DNA from: Alsobacter soli
Lineage (GTDB): Bacteria > Pseudomonadota > Alphaproteobacteria > Rhizobiales > Beijerinckiaceae
Length of the DNA: 64,000 nt
NCBI RefSeq assembly: GCF_003004785.1
Contig: NZ_PVZS01000012.1
Coordinates: forward strand, 98,859-162,858
Direction of reading: 5' to 3'
This document shows, in pieces, positions 36,438-46,008 of this stretch. A model generated the notes under the pieces. The model saw only the letters and a list, made by a program, of their open reading frames with translations, had not been told where the DNA came from and did not search any database. The translations under genes were made by a program, and so were the position numbers. Position 1 is the stretch's first letter, and every line of letters begins with the position of its first letter.

Positions 36438-36524
36438 TCGGCTGGGCCCGGCGCGGGCGCCCCGGCCCGCGGCGGCGTGCGTTAAATTGTCCGGTTGTGA
36501 TCGCCGGTTGCGGCGGGGGCGCGC

Positions 36525-39500
36525 ATGAAGCTGACGCGCCTTCGCCTTGTCGGCTTCAAGACCTTCGTCGAGCCGACCGAGTTCCTGATCGAGCCCGGCC
36601 TCACCGGCGTGGTGGGGCCGAACGGCTGCGGCAAGTCCAACCTGGTCGAGGCCCTGCGCTGGGTGATGGGCGAGAGCTCGTTCAAGAGCCTGCGCGCCTC
36701 CGGCATGGACGATGTCATCTTCTCAGGCTCCGGCAACCGCCCGAGCCGCAACACGGCGGAAGTCGCCCTCCTCGTCGACAACGGGTCCCGCACCGCTCCC
36801 GCCGCCTTCAACGACGCCGATCTCCTGGACGTCTCCCGCCGCATCGAGCGCGAGGCGGGCTCGACTTACCGCATCAACGGCCGGGAGGTCCGCGCTCGCG
36901 ACGTACAGCTCCTGTTCGCCGACGCCGCAACGGGCGCGCGCTCGCCCGCCATGGTCCGCCAGGGCCAGATCGGCGAGATCATCGCCGCCAAGCCCCAGGC
37001 TCGACGCCGCATCCTGGAGGACGCGGCTGGAATCGCCGGCCTTCACTCGCGTCGGCATGAAGCCGAGATGCGGCTCAGATCCGCCGAGGAGAACCTGCTG
37101 CGCGTTGAGGACGTGCTGCAGCAGATCGATGGCCAGGTGGACAGCCTGAAGCGCCAGGCCCGCCAGGCGTCCCGGTACCGCACGGTGGCGGCCGACATCC
37201 GCAGGCTCGAGGCCCTGCTCCTTTATATCGGCTGGCGCGAGGCCCGCGACGCGGTCGCGGCCGCCGAGCGCAAGGTGGAGGAGGACCTGCGCCTCGTCGC
37301 CGAGCGCACCACCGCGCAGGGTCAGGCCGCGCGCGACCAGGCCGTGGCGGCGCACGCCGTGCCCGCGCTACGCGACGCCGAGGCTGCGGCCGCGGCCGCG
37401 CTTCAGCGCCTCCTGCTCGCCCGTGACAACCTGGACGCCGAGGAGAAGCGCGCCGGCGAGCGCGCGGTGGAGCTGGAGCGCCGCGCCTTCGAGCTCACCC
37501 GCGACCTGCAGCGCGAGCGCGCCCTGGTGGACGACGCCGCCGCCGCCCTGGAGCGCCTCGCCGCAGAGGAAGAGGGGCTGGACGAGGACTTCGGCGACGC
37601 GGCCGAGCAGCAGGCGGAAGCGCGCGAGCGCCTCGCGGAGCTGGAGGATGTCCTCTTCGATTCGGAAGCCGCCCTCGCGGCCGCCCAGTCCGCCTTGGCC
37701 GACCGCAACGCGCGCCGCGCCGCCGCCGAGCGCGCCATCAAGGAGGCGGAGGAGCGCGTCGCCCGCCTGTCGCGTGAGGCCGAGCGCGTCGGCCGCGACC
37801 TTGCGGCGCTGGACGTCAGCCTCGGCGGCGACGCCGACCTGGAGGCGCTCGAAGCCGAGATGGAGCAGGTGGCCGAGTCCTACGCGGAAGCCGAGGATCG
37901 CGCCCAGGCCGCCCGCGAGGCCCACGCCGACGCCCGAGAGCGCCGCGACCGCCTTAGAGGGCCCGCCCAGGAGGCCGACCGCAAGGCCCAGCGCCTCGAA
38001 ACCGAGGCGCGCACGCTCGAGAAGATGCTGGCCGCCGACGCCGGCAAGGCTTGGCCGCGCGCCCTCGACGGGCTGACGGCCGAGCGCGGGTTCGAGACCG
38101 CGCTGGGCGCCGCGCTTGGCGACGATCTCGACGCCTCCGTCGACCCGGCTGCGCCGGCGCACTGGGCCGACACCGGGGCAGGGGAGGCGGACCCCGCGCT
38201 CCCGGCCGGCTGCTCGCCTTTGTCCGACCATGTCGAGGGCCCGCCGGCGCTGACGCGGCGCCTGCGCCAGATCGGCGTGGTCTCACGCGAGGACGGCCTG
38301 CGCCTGCGCGCCGAACTTCGTCCCGGCCAGCGTCTCGTCAGCCGCGAGGGCGACCTGTGGCGTTGGGACGGCTTCACCACCGCCGCCGAGGCGCCGACCC
38401 CCGCCGCGCGCCGCTTGGCCGAGCGCGCCCGCCTTTCCGACCTGAAGGCCGAGGCCGAGGCCGCCCGGGAGGCCGCCGAGTCGCTGCGCCACGAGGGCGA
38501 TCTCGCCGAGGCGGCCGTGCGCGCGGCCGCGCAGGACGAAACCCTGAGCTTCGAGACGGTGCAGATGATGCGCCGTGGGCTCGACGCCGTGCGCGAGCGC
38601 CTCGCCGCCGCCCAGCGCCGCCGCGGAGAGGTCGCGGCCAAGCGCTCGGCGCTCGCCGAAGCCCATTCCCGCCTTTCCGCGGAGGCCGAGGAGGCCGAAG
38701 CCCGGCGTGAGCACCTGGCCCAGCAACTCGCGCTCATGCCCGGCGCGCCGGAGCTGGAAGCTGCCCTGGACAAGGCCAAGGCGCGCGCCGCCCAGGACCG
38801 CCAGGCGGCCAACGAAGCCCGCATCCTCGTGCAGACCATGCAGCGCGAGGTCGAGATGCGAGCCCGCCGCCGCCAGGCGATCGCGGCCGAGCGGCAGGCC
38901 TGGACCGAGCGCCGCACCCGCGCCGCCGGGCAGATCGACGAGGTCGAGCGCCGGCAGGCCGAACTGGAGGACGAGCGGGAAACGCTGCGCGACGCCCCGG
39001 AGCTCTTCCTGGAGAAGCGCCGCCAGATCCTGACCCAGATCGCCGAGGCCGAGAACGCCCGCAAGGCCGCGGGCGATCGGCTGGCCGAAGCCGCGCAGGC
39101 GCAGTCGGCCGCCGATCGCGTGGCCCAGGAGGCTCTCGCCGCTCTGGCCGCGGCCCGCGAGGAGAAGGTGCGTTCCGAATCGCGGCTGGAGGCCGCGCGC
39201 GATCGCTTCTCCGAGCTGGTGCGCGCCGTGGCGGAGCGGCTGGAGGTCACCCCCGACAGGTTGCCTGAGTTGAGCGGAGTGGCGCCGGGCGCTGAACTCC
39301 CCGACGCCGCATCGGTCGAGCGCCGCCTCGAATCGCTGCGAGGCGACCGCGAGCGCCTGGGGGCCGTGAACCTCCGGGCCGAGGAGGAACTCGCGGCTGT
39401 CGAGCAGCAGCGCGATTCGTTGAGCAGCGAGCGGGACGACCTCACCGAGGCCATCAAGCGCCTGCGCACGGCCATTCAGAGCCTGAACAAGGAAGGTCGG

Positions 39501-39986
39501 GAGCGCCTGCTGTCCGCCTTCGAGGTCGTCCAGGGTCACTTCGAGCGGCTGTTCACCAGCTTGTTCGGCGGCGGCACCGCGCAACTGGAGCTGATCGAGT
39601 CGGACGATCCCCTGGAGGCCGGCCTCGAGATCGTGGCCCGGCCGCCCGGCAAGAAGCCGCAGACCATGACGCTGCTCTCCGGCGGCGAGCAGGCTCTCAC
39701 CGCCATCGCGTTGATCTTCGCGGTGTTCCTCACCAACCCGTCGCCGATCTGCGTGCTCGACGAGGTCGACGCGCCGCTCGACGATTCCAACGTCGAGCGC
39801 TACTGCGACCTGCTGCGCGAGATGGCCCAGAGCACCGAGACGCGTTTCCTCGTGATCACGCACAACCCCATCACCATGGCCAGGATGGACCGGCTGTTCG
39901 GCGTGACCATGGCCGAGCGGGGCGTCAGCCAGCTCGTGTCGGTCGACCTTGGGGTGGCCGAGAGGCTGGTCGCTGAGGCTGTGTGA
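36525..39986 (+). CDS. smc: Chromosome segregation protein SMC
   Basis: SMC condenses and individualises the chromosome with ScpA and ScpB. The 1153-residue protein has the ATPase head split between the ends: Walker A GPNGCGKSNLVEALRW (31-46), then at the C-terminus the ABC signature LLSGGEQALTAIAL (about 1050) and Walker B PICVLDEVDAPLDD. Between lie two long Ala/Arg/Glu-rich coiled coils (about 170-500 and 640-960) and a hinge (about 510-630, starting GKAWPRALDGLTAE). Length is normal. Like other alphaproteobacterial SMCs, the hinge is short and the coils very Ala-rich. ATG 36525 begins MKLTRLRLVGFKTFVEP, the canonical N-terminus. Confidence 0.98.
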   Translation: MKLTRLRLVGFKTFVEPTEFLIEPGLTGVVGPNGCGKSNLVEALRWVMGESSFKSLRASGMDDVIFSGSGNRPSRNTAEVALLVDNGSRTAPAAFNDADLLDVSRRIEREAGSTYRINGREVRARDVQLLFADAATGARSPAMVRQGQIGEIIAAKPQARRRILEDAAGIAGLHSRRHEAEMRLRSAEENLLRVEDVLQQIDGQVDSLKRQARQASRYRTVAADIRRLEALLLYIGWREARDAVAAAERKVEEDLRLVAERTTAQGQAARDQAVAAHAVPALRDAEAAAAAALQRLLLARDNLDAEEKRAGERAVELERRAFELTRDLQRERALVDDAAAALERLAAEEEGLDEDFGDAAEQQAEARERLAELEDVLFDSEAALAAAQSALADRNARRAAAERAIKEAEERVARLSREAERVGRDLAALDVSLGGDADLEALEAEMEQVAESYAEAEDRAQAAREAHADARERRDRLRGPAQEADRKAQRLETEARTLEKMLAADAGKAWPRALDGLTAERGFETALGAALGDDLDASVDPAAPAHWADTGAGEADPALPAGCSPLSDHVEGPPALTRRLRQIGVVSREDGLRLRAELRPGQRLVSREGDLWRWDGFTTAAEAPTPAARRLAERARLSDLKAEAEAAREAAESLRHEGDLAEAAVRAAAQDETLSFETVQMMRRGLDAVRERLAAAQRRRGEVAAKRSALAEAHSRLSAEAEEAEARREHLAQQLALMPGAPELEAALDKAKARAAQDRQAANEARILVQTMQREVEMRARRRQAIAAERQAWTERRTRAAGQIDEVERRQAELEDERETLRDAPELFLEKRRQILTQIAEAENARKAAGDRLAEAAQAQSAADRVAQEALAALAAAREEKVRSESRLEAARDRFSELVRAVAERLEVTPDRLPELSGVAPGAELPDAASVERRLESLRGDRERLGAVNLRAEEELAAVEQQRDSLSSERDDLTEAIKRLRTAIQSLNKEGRERLLSAFEVVQGHFERLFTSLFGGGTAQLELIESDDPLEAGLEIVARPPGKKPQTMTLLSGGEQALTAIALIFAVFLTNPSPICVLDEVDAPLDDSNVERYCDLLREMAQSTETRFLVITHNPITMARMDRLFGVTMAERGVSQLVSVDLGVAERLVAEAV

Positions 39987-40294
39987 CGCTGATCGGTCCG
40001 GCGCGCGGGGCAAAGGCAGGCCGTGACGGGAGGAACGCGGTCCCTTGCAGCCCCATTGCAGCTCCTGTCCCATGCCTGCGGAAGACGCTTTCGGCGCGCG
40101 GCAGGTTCAACCAAGCCGCAACCTGTGCAAACCGCCATCCCATCCCTTCGTCGCACGGCCCGAAAACGAAGTTAAATCAGCAACATAGCCCCTCGTGCCG
40201 CATTCTTGACACCTGAGGGGCCGGAAACTATGGTGCGCGCGACTTTCAGGGGGGCGCCAGGGAGGCGCTCCGAGCCCGGGAGCGCGGCTTCGCC
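39987..40294. other. Intergenic region smc-atpI
   Basis: 308 bp without a gene. It contains a good candidate promoter for the atp operon near its end and an AT-richer patch around 40155-40200; the rest shows nothing I can interpret. Confidence 0.6.
40206..40234 (+). promoter_or_regulatory. Candidate promoter of the atpIBEF'F operon
   Basis: TTGACA, 17 bp, TATGGT. The -35 is perfect and the -10 matches four of six. It lies 60 bp before the atpI start codon. Confidence 0.55.
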
Positions 40295-40654
40295 ATGCCC
40301 AATGACGGAACGCCACACGGGAACGGGGACAAGTCCCGCGCCTCCGAGGACGTCGATCTCTCTGCCAGGCTTGAACGTCTGGGAAAGCGCCTTGACGAGG
40401 TCCGGTCGACGGGCCAGGAGCAGCGGCGCCCGACCGGGACGAGCGGGGGTGAACCCTCCGCGATGGGCAAGGCCTTCCGTTTGTCGACGGAATTCGTGGC
40501 CGGCATCATCGCTGGATGCGGTATCGGCTGGGCGGTTGACGCCATGGCGGGCTCCAAGCCTTGGGGGCTCATCGTGGGGACGATGCTGGGCTTCGGCGCC
40601 GGCGTCTGGAACGTGATGCGGGCGTCCGGCTTCACCAAGCCGCCGTCCAGGTAG
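40295..40654 (+). CDS. atpI: ATP synthase protein I
   Basis: AtpI is a small membrane protein that helps assemble the c-ring and is encoded first in F0 operons. The 119-residue sequence has a long polar N-terminus (about 1-57) and the family core [21 protein letters not shown], then [24 protein letters not shown], i.e. two helices around a GW...D turn. ATG 40295 is supported by length; RBS is weak. AtpB follows after 105 bp. Confidence 0.92.
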   Translation: MPNDGTPHGNGDKSRASEDVDLSARLERLGKRLDEVRSTGQEQRRPTGTSGGEPSAMGKAFRLSTEFVAGIIAGCGIGWAVDAMAGSKPWGLIVGTMLGFGAGVWNVMRASGFTKPPSR

Positions 40655-40759
40655 GCCTGCCGGCTTCGCCGGCGGGATCGAGACGAACCAGCCGCCTCGG
40701 CGGCGACCAGCGTGGACCGCTCCCGGTCAGCGCGGAAACGAGAGAGAGCCAGACCGGCC

Positions 40760-41506
40760 ATGGCCGATCCGATCCATCAGTTCCAGCTGAAGACCTACAC
40801 GACCCTGGGCCACATCGGTCACACGGAGATCGCGTTCACCAACTCGTCGCTGTTCATGCTGATCGCGGTGGGTCTCATCACCATGTTCATGCTGTGGGGC
40901 ACGAGCGGGCGCGGGCTGGTTCCGGGCCGCATCCAGTCCATGGTGGAGCTCTCCTACGAGTTCGTGGCCAATACAGTGCGAAGTTCGGCGGGCAACGAGG
41001 GGATGCGCTTTTTCCCCTTCGTGTTCTCGCTGTTCATGTTCGTGCTGATCCTGAACCTCGCGGGCCTCATCCCCTACAGCTTCACGGTCACCAGCCACAT
41101 CATCATCACGGCCGCCCTGGCCGTGCTCGTGATCGGCGTGGTCATCGTCTACGGCTTCATGAAGCACGGGACGCACTTCCTCGGCCTCTTCGTGCCGGGC
41201 GGCGTGCCGCCGGTGATGCTCGCCATCCTGGTTCCCATCGAGGTGATCTCGTTCATCTCGCGTCCGATCAGCCTCTCGGTCCGTCTCTTCGCCAACATGC
41301 TGGCGGGCCACATTGCGCTGAAGATCTTTGCGGGCTTCATCGGCTCGCTGCTGGCGGCCGGCGCCTGGGGAATCATCTCCCCGCTGCCGCTGGCCCTGAC
41401 GGTCGCCCTGACCGCCCTCGAAGTCCTTGTTGCGGTTCTCCAGGCCTACGTGTTCGCCACGCTGACCTCGATCTACCTCAACGACGCCCTCCACCCCGGC
41501 CACTGA
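40760..41506 (+). CDS. atpB: F0F1 ATP synthase subunit a
   Basis: Subunit a forms the proton channel of F0. The 248-residue, five-to-six-helix protein starts [17 protein letters not shown] and holds the essential arginine in [14 protein letters not shown], plus the conserved [17 protein letters not shown] stretch ([17 protein letters not shown]) and [15 protein letters not shown] with the Glu/Gln pair near the C-terminus. Fully typical. Part of the F0-only operon; the F1 genes lie elsewhere, as usual in this group. Confidence 0.98.
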   Translation: MADPIHQFQLKTYTTLGHIGHTEIAFTNSSLFMLIAVGLITMFMLWGTSGRGLVPGRIQSMVELSYEFVANTVRSSAGNEGMRFFPFVFSLFMFVLILNLAGLIPYSFTVTSHIIITAALAVLVIGVVIVYGFMKHGTHFLGLFVPGGVPPVMLAILVPIEVISFISRPISLSVRLFANMLAGHIALKIFAGFIGSLLAAGAWGIISPLPLALTVALTALEVLVAVLQAYVFATLTSIYLNDALHPGH

Positions 41507-41565
41507 GTTCCACCCCGGCCGGGACAATCCCTCCTACCTACCGATCCGACCTCAAGGAGTTTTCC

Positions 41566-41793
41566 ATGGATCCCGTCGCTGCGAAGTACATTGGCGCTGG
41601 TCTGGCCTGCCTTGGCATGGCTGGCGCCGGCATCGGCCTCGGCAACCTGTTCGGCCAGTTCCTCTCGGGCGCCCTGCGCAACCCGTCTGCGGCCGACGGC
41701 CAGCGCGGCACCCTGCTGCTCGGCTTCGCCCTGACGGAAGCGCTCGGCATCTTCTCGCTGCTGATCGCGCTGCTCCTGCTCTTCGCCGTCTGA
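41566..41793 (+). CDS. atpE: F0F1 ATP synthase subunit c
   Basis: The 75-residue proteolipid that forms the rotor ring. Two helices flank the polar loop LRNPSA (Arg38-Asn39-Pro40), and the proton-carrying acid is Glu59 in [19 protein letters not shown] 41566 ([14 protein letters not shown]) is preceded by AAGGAG at ideal spacing. The 145-bp gap before atpF' has several small GC hairpins that might adjust relative expression of subunit c, which is needed in many copies. Confidence 0.98.
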   Translation: MDPVAAKYIGAGLACLGMAGAGIGLGNLFGQFLSGALRNPSAADGQRGTLLLGFALTEALGIFSLLIALLLLFAV

Positions 41794-41938
41794 TCGACGC
41801 TCGGCATTGCGCCGGCTGAGGCCGGCGGGCCGCCTCGCGCGGCGAATGCTCAGGTCGGTCGCCCTTCACGCGCCCGGAGCGGAAATCCCGCCCCGGGCGC
41901 GGCCTGAAAGGGCGCCCCCAGTTTTTCTGAGGTAAGTC

Positions 41939-42487
41939 ATGGCGCAGACCACGCACGCTACCACTGAGGCGCATGGCGGAGCCCACGAGGCCGGCGGGGC
42001 TTTCCCCCCGTTCGACAGCAGCACCTTCGGCTCGCAGCTCGTTTGGCTGGCGATCGCCTTCGGCGCCCTGTACCTCCTGATGTCCAAGGTCGCGCTGCCG
42101 CGCGTGACCCGAATTCTTGACGAGCGTCACGGCAAGATCTCGAGCGACCTCGAGGCCGCCGCGAAGCTCAAGGCGCAGACGGACGAGGCCATCGCGACCT
42201 ACGAAAAGGCCCTTGCCGACGCCCGCGCCAACGCTCAGGCGATCGCCGGCGAGACCCGCGACAAGCTCCAGGCGGAGACGGACGCCAAGCGCAAGGCGCT
42301 CGAGGCTGATCTCCACGGCAAGCTCGACGCGGCAGAACGCCAGATCGTCGAAGGCAAGGCCAAGGCCATGCAGAACGTCCGCGGCATCGCCGCCGACGCC
42401 ACGTCCGTTATCGTCCAGCAGCTGGTCGGCCGCACTCCCTCGGCGGACGAAGTCGACGCCGCCGTCTCCCAGTCCATCGGCCAGTGA
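41939..42487 (+). CDS. atpG: F0F1 ATP synthase subunit b'
   Basis: One of the two different b subunits that make the peripheral stalk in alphaproteobacteria and phototrophs (called b' or atpF'/atpG). The 182-residue protein has a polar His/Ala/Gly-rich N-terminus, one membrane helix (about 35-55, QLVWLAIAFGALYLLMSKV) and then a long charged helix ending in SADEVDAAVSQSIGQ. ATG 41939 is used. It lies 9 bp before atpF. Confidence 0.95.
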   Translation: MAQTTHATTEAHGGAHEAGGAFPPFDSSTFGSQLVWLAIAFGALYLLMSKVALPRVTRILDERHGKISSDLEAAAKLKAQTDEAIATYEKALADARANAQAIAGETRDKLQAETDAKRKALEADLHGKLDAAERQIVEGKAKAMQNVRGIAADATSVIVQQLVGRTPSADEVDAAVSQSIGQ

Positions 42488-42496
42488 GGACGCATC

Positions 42497-42985
42497 ATGC
42501 ACCTGCTTTATGACGCCGAGTTCTGGGTCGCTGTCGCCTTCTTCATCTTCGTCGGTATCGTCTGGAAGGTCGGAGGCTTCAGCGCCATCGTGACCGGTCT
42601 CGACAAGCGTGGCGAGAAGATCCGCGCCGAGCTCGAGGACGCCCGCATCCTGCGCGAGGAAGCGCAAAAGGTGCTGGCGGACTACCAGAAGAAGCGCCAG
42701 GAGGCCGAGGCCGAGGCCGCGGAGATCGTCCGCACCGCCCGCGCCGAGGCCGAGCGCCTCGCCGAGGAGACCCAGGCCAAGCTGGCCGACTTCGTCGCCC
42801 GCCGCACCAAGATGGCCGAGCAGAAGATCGCCCAGGCCGAGGCCCAGGCCGCCGCCGACGTGCGCGCCGCCGCCGCCGAGGCCGCAGTCAAGGCTTCCGA
42901 GCAGATCCTGCGCAAGGACAGCGCCGTGAGCTCCGAGGCGCTGGTCGCCAAGGGCCTCTCCGAGGTTCGCTCCAAGCTCAACTGA
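42497..42985 (+). CDS. atpF: F0F1 ATP synthase subunit b
   Basis: The second peripheral-stalk subunit, 162 residues: an N-terminal membrane helix (about 7-25, [16 protein letters not shown]) and a long Ala/Glu/Arg/Lys coiled coil with [20 protein letters not shown]. It ends VRSKLN. It closes the F0 operon, and a strong terminator follows 18 bp after its stop. Confidence 0.96.
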   Translation: MHLLYDAEFWVAVAFFIFVGIVWKVGGFSAIVTGLDKRGEKIRAELEDARILREEAQKVLADYQKKRQEAEAEAAEIVRTARAEAERLAEETQAKLADFVARRTKMAEQKIAQAEAQAAADVRAAAAEAAVKASEQILRKDSAVSSEALVAKGLSEVRSKLN

Positions 42986-43003
42986 GCCAGCAAGACAACA
43001 CGC

Positions 43004-43031
43004 AAAACGGCCGCCTTCGGGCGGCCGTTTT
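43004..43031 (+). terminator. Terminator of the F0 operon (bidirectional)
   Basis: A 12-bp perfect stem (AAAACGGCCGCC / GGCGGCCGTTTT) with a TTCG tetraloop and flanking A- and T-tracts. It can also end the convergent UDG transcript. Confidence 0.92.
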
Positions 43032-43062
43032 CGTTTTGGGAGGGCGTCGCGCCCTACGAGCC

Positions 43063-43093
43063 GTCCTTGCGAGCGAAGCGAAGCAATCCAGGA
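43063..43093. repeat. Palindromic repeat, family A, half copy
   Basis: GTCCTTGCGAGCGAAGCGAA then GCAATCCAGG; the right arm is missing. Confidence 0.55.
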
Positions 43094-43129
43094 AGACTGG
43101 CTACTGGCTGTGCCGGGGAGGGCGGTGGT

Positions 43130-43933
43130 TCACCCGTCGAGCGCGGCCCGGATCATCTTGAAGTCCCGCCAGGCCAGGCGCTTCTGCAGCGGCTGCCGGA
43201 GCAGATAGGCCGGGTGCAGGGTCGCGATCGCTTTCACGCGGCGCGATCCGGCGTTGTACTCCATCCAGCGCCCCCGCGTGCGCTGGATCCCGTCCTTCAC
43301 CCCCAGCAACCCCTGCGCGGACGGGCCTCCGAGGCAGACCAGGACCTCGGCCTTCGAGAGCTCGATCTGGCGCGCGATGAAGGGTTGGCAGACGGCGAAT
43401 TCCTGCGGCGTCGGGGTTCGGTTCCCCGGAGGCCGCCACGGGATGATGTTGGCGACGTAGACCTGTGTGCGATCCATGCCGATGGCGGCCAGCATGCGGT
43501 CGAGCAACTGGCCTGACCGGCCCACGAAGGGCAGGCCTGTCCGATCCTCCTCGGCCCCCGGCGCTTCGCCCACGAACATCACGCGGCCTTCGGGATTGCC
43601 ATCCGCAAACACCAGGCTGCGTGCGGTGAGCTTCAGCGCGCAGCCCTCAAATTTCTCCAGCAAGCCCCGCAACTCGTCGAGCGACTGCGCGGAGCGGGCC
43701 AGCATGCGGGCCTCGGCGGCCACGTCGTCGGCCGCCGACGATGCGCCGGCGAAGCCCACCGGCCGCGCCACCTCCGGTGTGGGGGACGGAGCGGCGTCCC
43801 GCCGCGGCGTTTGCGGCGCCTCGGCGAAGCGGTCGTGCGGGTCGTCGTCGACCAGCGCGTCGACGCCCATGGCCGCATACCAGGCCAGCAGGTCGGCCGC
43901 GGCGACGCCTCTGTCGATGTCAGGGAATTCCAT
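43130..43933 (-). CDS. Uracil-DNA glycosylase, family 4-like
   Basis: A 267-residue uracil-DNA glycosylase of the iron-sulfur (family 4/5) superfamily that removes uracil from DNA. Motif 1 is VGEAPGAEEDRTGLPFVGRSG (residues 121-141) and motif 3 is ATLHPAYLLR near residue 246. Only three of the usual four cluster cysteines are visible: 98 (EGCALK, where the Cys-x2-Cys second position is Lys), 182 and 200. A nonconserved N-terminal extension of about 80 residues precedes the catalytic domain. ATG 43933 is the only good start. It is convergent with the atp operon and 180 bp divergent from ETF-QO. Confidence 0.92.
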   Translation of the reverse strand: MEFPDIDRGVAAADLLAWYAAMGVDALVDDDPHDRFAEAPQTPRRDAAPSPTPEVARPVGFAGASSAADDVAAEARMLARSAQSLDELRGLLEKFEGCALKLTARSLVFADGNPEGRVMFVGEAPGAEEDRTGLPFVGRSGQLLDRMLAAIGMDRTQVYVANIIPWRPPGNRTPTPQEFAVCQPFIARQIELSKAEVLVCLGGPSAQGLLGVKDGIQRTRGRWMEYNAGSRRVKAIATLHPAYLLRQPLQKRLAWRDFKMIRAALDG

Positions 43934-44113
43934 GTGGCGATTGTAGCGGCCTGTTCCGCGCGAAACCAGCGCTTCGGCCTATGGCGTTGGCTGCATGCCT
44001 TTGTTACTTCAGGGCGCAGAAGCGCGCGCACTGGGGGCGAGCGCCCGGCAGGTCGTCTTCGTGCGTAACGATGCGGCCCGCGAGGCAAGCCGTAGGGCTG
44101 AACGAGGGTGACG

Positions 44114-45793
44114 ATGGATCTGGCCGAGGCTCAGGCCATGCCCCGCGAGGGCATGGATTACGACGTGGTGATCGTGGGCGCCGGCCCGGCCGGCCTCTCG
44201 GCGGCGATCCGTCTCAAGCAACTGAACCCAGACCTCGGCGTGGTCGTGGTTGAGAAAGGCTCCGAGGTGGGCGCCCATATCCTCTCGGGCGCGGTGATCG
44301 ACCCGATCGGGCTCGACCGCCTGATCCCCGACTGGCGCGAGGATCCCGACGCGCCGCTCAAGACGCCCGTGACGGACGATCGCTTTTACGTGCTCGGCCC
44401 GGCCGGCGGCGTGCGGTTGCCCAATGCGCTGATGCCGGGCCTGATGTCGAACCACGGCGCCTACATCGCCTCGCTGGGCAACGTCGCCCGCTGGCTCGGG
44501 GCGCGGGCCGAGGCGCTCGGGGTGGAGATCTACCCGGGCTTCGCCGCCGCCGAGGTGCTGTACGGCGACAACGGCGAGGTGGTTGGCGTCGCCACGGGCG
44601 ACATGGGCGTGTCAAAGACGGGCGACGTGAAGGACGGCTTCACCCGTGGCATGGAGCTGCGTGGCAAGTACGTGCTCTTCGGCGAGGGCGCCCGCGGCAG
44701 CCTCAGCAAGCAGTTGATCAAGCGCTTCGCCCTGGACGCCGATCGCGAGCCGCAGAAATTCGGCATCGGCCTGAAGGAGCTCTGGCAGGTGGCGCCGGAG
44801 AAGCACCGGCCCGGCCTCGTCCAGCACAGCTTCGGCTGGCCACTGGACATGAAGACGGGAGGCGGCTCCTTCCTCTATCATTTCGAGGACAACCTCGTGG
44901 CCGTGGGCTTCGTGGTCCACCTCAACTACGAGAACCCGACCCTCTCGCCCTTCGACGAGTTCCAGCGCTTCAAGCAGCACCCGCTGGTTCGCGACACCTT
45001 CGTGGGCGGCAAGCGCATCAGCTATGGCGCCCGCGCCATCACGGAGGGCGGCTGGCAATCCGTGCCGAAGCTGTCCTTCCCGGGTGGCGCCCTCATCGGT
45101 TGCGCGGCCGGCTTCGTAAACGTCCCGCGCATCAAGGGCTCCCACAACGCGGTGCTCTCCGGCATGCTTTGCGCCGAACACGTCGTTGCGGCGCTGGCGG
45201 AGGGCCGGGCCAATGACGAGTTGAGGAGCTACGAGGACGCCTGGCGCGAAAGCGCCATCGGCAAGGACCTCAAGCGGGTCCGCAACGTCAAGCCGCTCTG
45301 GTCGAAGTTCGGAACCGCGGTGGGCGTCGCCCTTGGCGGTCTGGACATGTGGACCAACCAGCTCTTCGGCGGGTCGTTCTTCGGCACGCTGAAGCACGGC
45401 AAGCCCGACTACGCTTCGCTCAAGCGAATCGACCAGGTGAAGCCGATCACCTATCCGAAGCCCGACGGCGTCGTGTCCTTCGACAAGCTGTCCTCGGTGT
45501 TCCTCTCGGCCACCAACCACGAAGAGGACCAGCCCTCCCACCTCCGGCTGACCGATCCCTCGATTCCGGTCGACCGGAACCTGCCGCTCTACGGCGAGCC
45601 GGCCCGGCTGTATTGCCCGGCAGGCGTCTACGAAGTGGTCTACGCGGATCCCGAGGCCAGGACCGACCCCCGCTTCGTGATCAACGCCCAGAACTGCGTG
45701 CACTGCAAAACCTGCGACATCAAGGACCCGTCGCAGAACATCACCTGGGTCACGCCCGAGGGCGGCGGCGGCCCGAACTACCCGAACATGTGA
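44114..45793 (+). CDS. Electron transfer flavoprotein-ubiquinone oxidoreductase
   Basis: ETF-QO passes electrons from ETF (fed by acyl-CoA and other dehydrogenases) to ubiquinone at the membrane. The 559-residue protein has the FAD-binding start YDVVIVGAGPAGLSAAIRL, the central quinone-binding domain (with GWPLDMKTGGGSFLYHFED and GCAAGFVNVPRIKGSHNA) and the C-terminal [4Fe-4S] domain NAQNCVHCKTCDIKDPSQNI ending PNYPNM, plus a further Cys in RLYCPAGVYEV. I chose ATG 44114; a GTG two codons upstream is possible. No signal peptide or span, as expected for a monotopic protein. The etfAB genes are not here. Confidence 0.97.
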   Translation: MDLAEAQAMPREGMDYDVVIVGAGPAGLSAAIRLKQLNPDLGVVVVEKGSEVGAHILSGAVIDPIGLDRLIPDWREDPDAPLKTPVTDDRFYVLGPAGGVRLPNALMPGLMSNHGAYIASLGNVARWLGARAEALGVEIYPGFAAAEVLYGDNGEVVGVATGDMGVSKTGDVKDGFTRGMELRGKYVLFGEGARGSLSKQLIKRFALDADREPQKFGIGLKELWQVAPEKHRPGLVQHSFGWPLDMKTGGGSFLYHFEDNLVAVGFVVHLNYENPTLSPFDEFQRFKQHPLVRDTFVGGKRISYGARAITEGGWQSVPKLSFPGGALIGCAAGFVNVPRIKGSHNAVLSGMLCAEHVVAALAEGRANDELRSYEDAWRESAIGKDLKRVRNVKPLWSKFGTAVGVALGGLDMWTNQLFGGSFFGTLKHGKPDYASLKRIDQVKPITYPKPDGVVSFDKLSSVFLSATNHEEDQPSHLRLTDPSIPVDRNLPLYGEPARLYCPAGVYEVVYADPEARTDPRFVINAQNCVHCKTCDIKDPSQNITWVTPEGGGGPNYPNM

Positions 45794-46008
45794 TCGTCGC
45801 AGCGAGGAGCGCAGCAACGAGACCGCGAGGAGGGCGGGCGCCTGCCGCCTGCCTTCCCGCGCCCGGATCGCCGAGACACAGGCGGTTACTTGCCCCCGCT
45901 CCCGGCTTGCCCGCGCCCCGCAAAAACGCCATGTTGCGGCACCACAAAGCCCGTCCTGAAATCACGGTCGCTCCGCGACGCGGCGCGACGATCGAAAGCG
46001 ATGACAGC

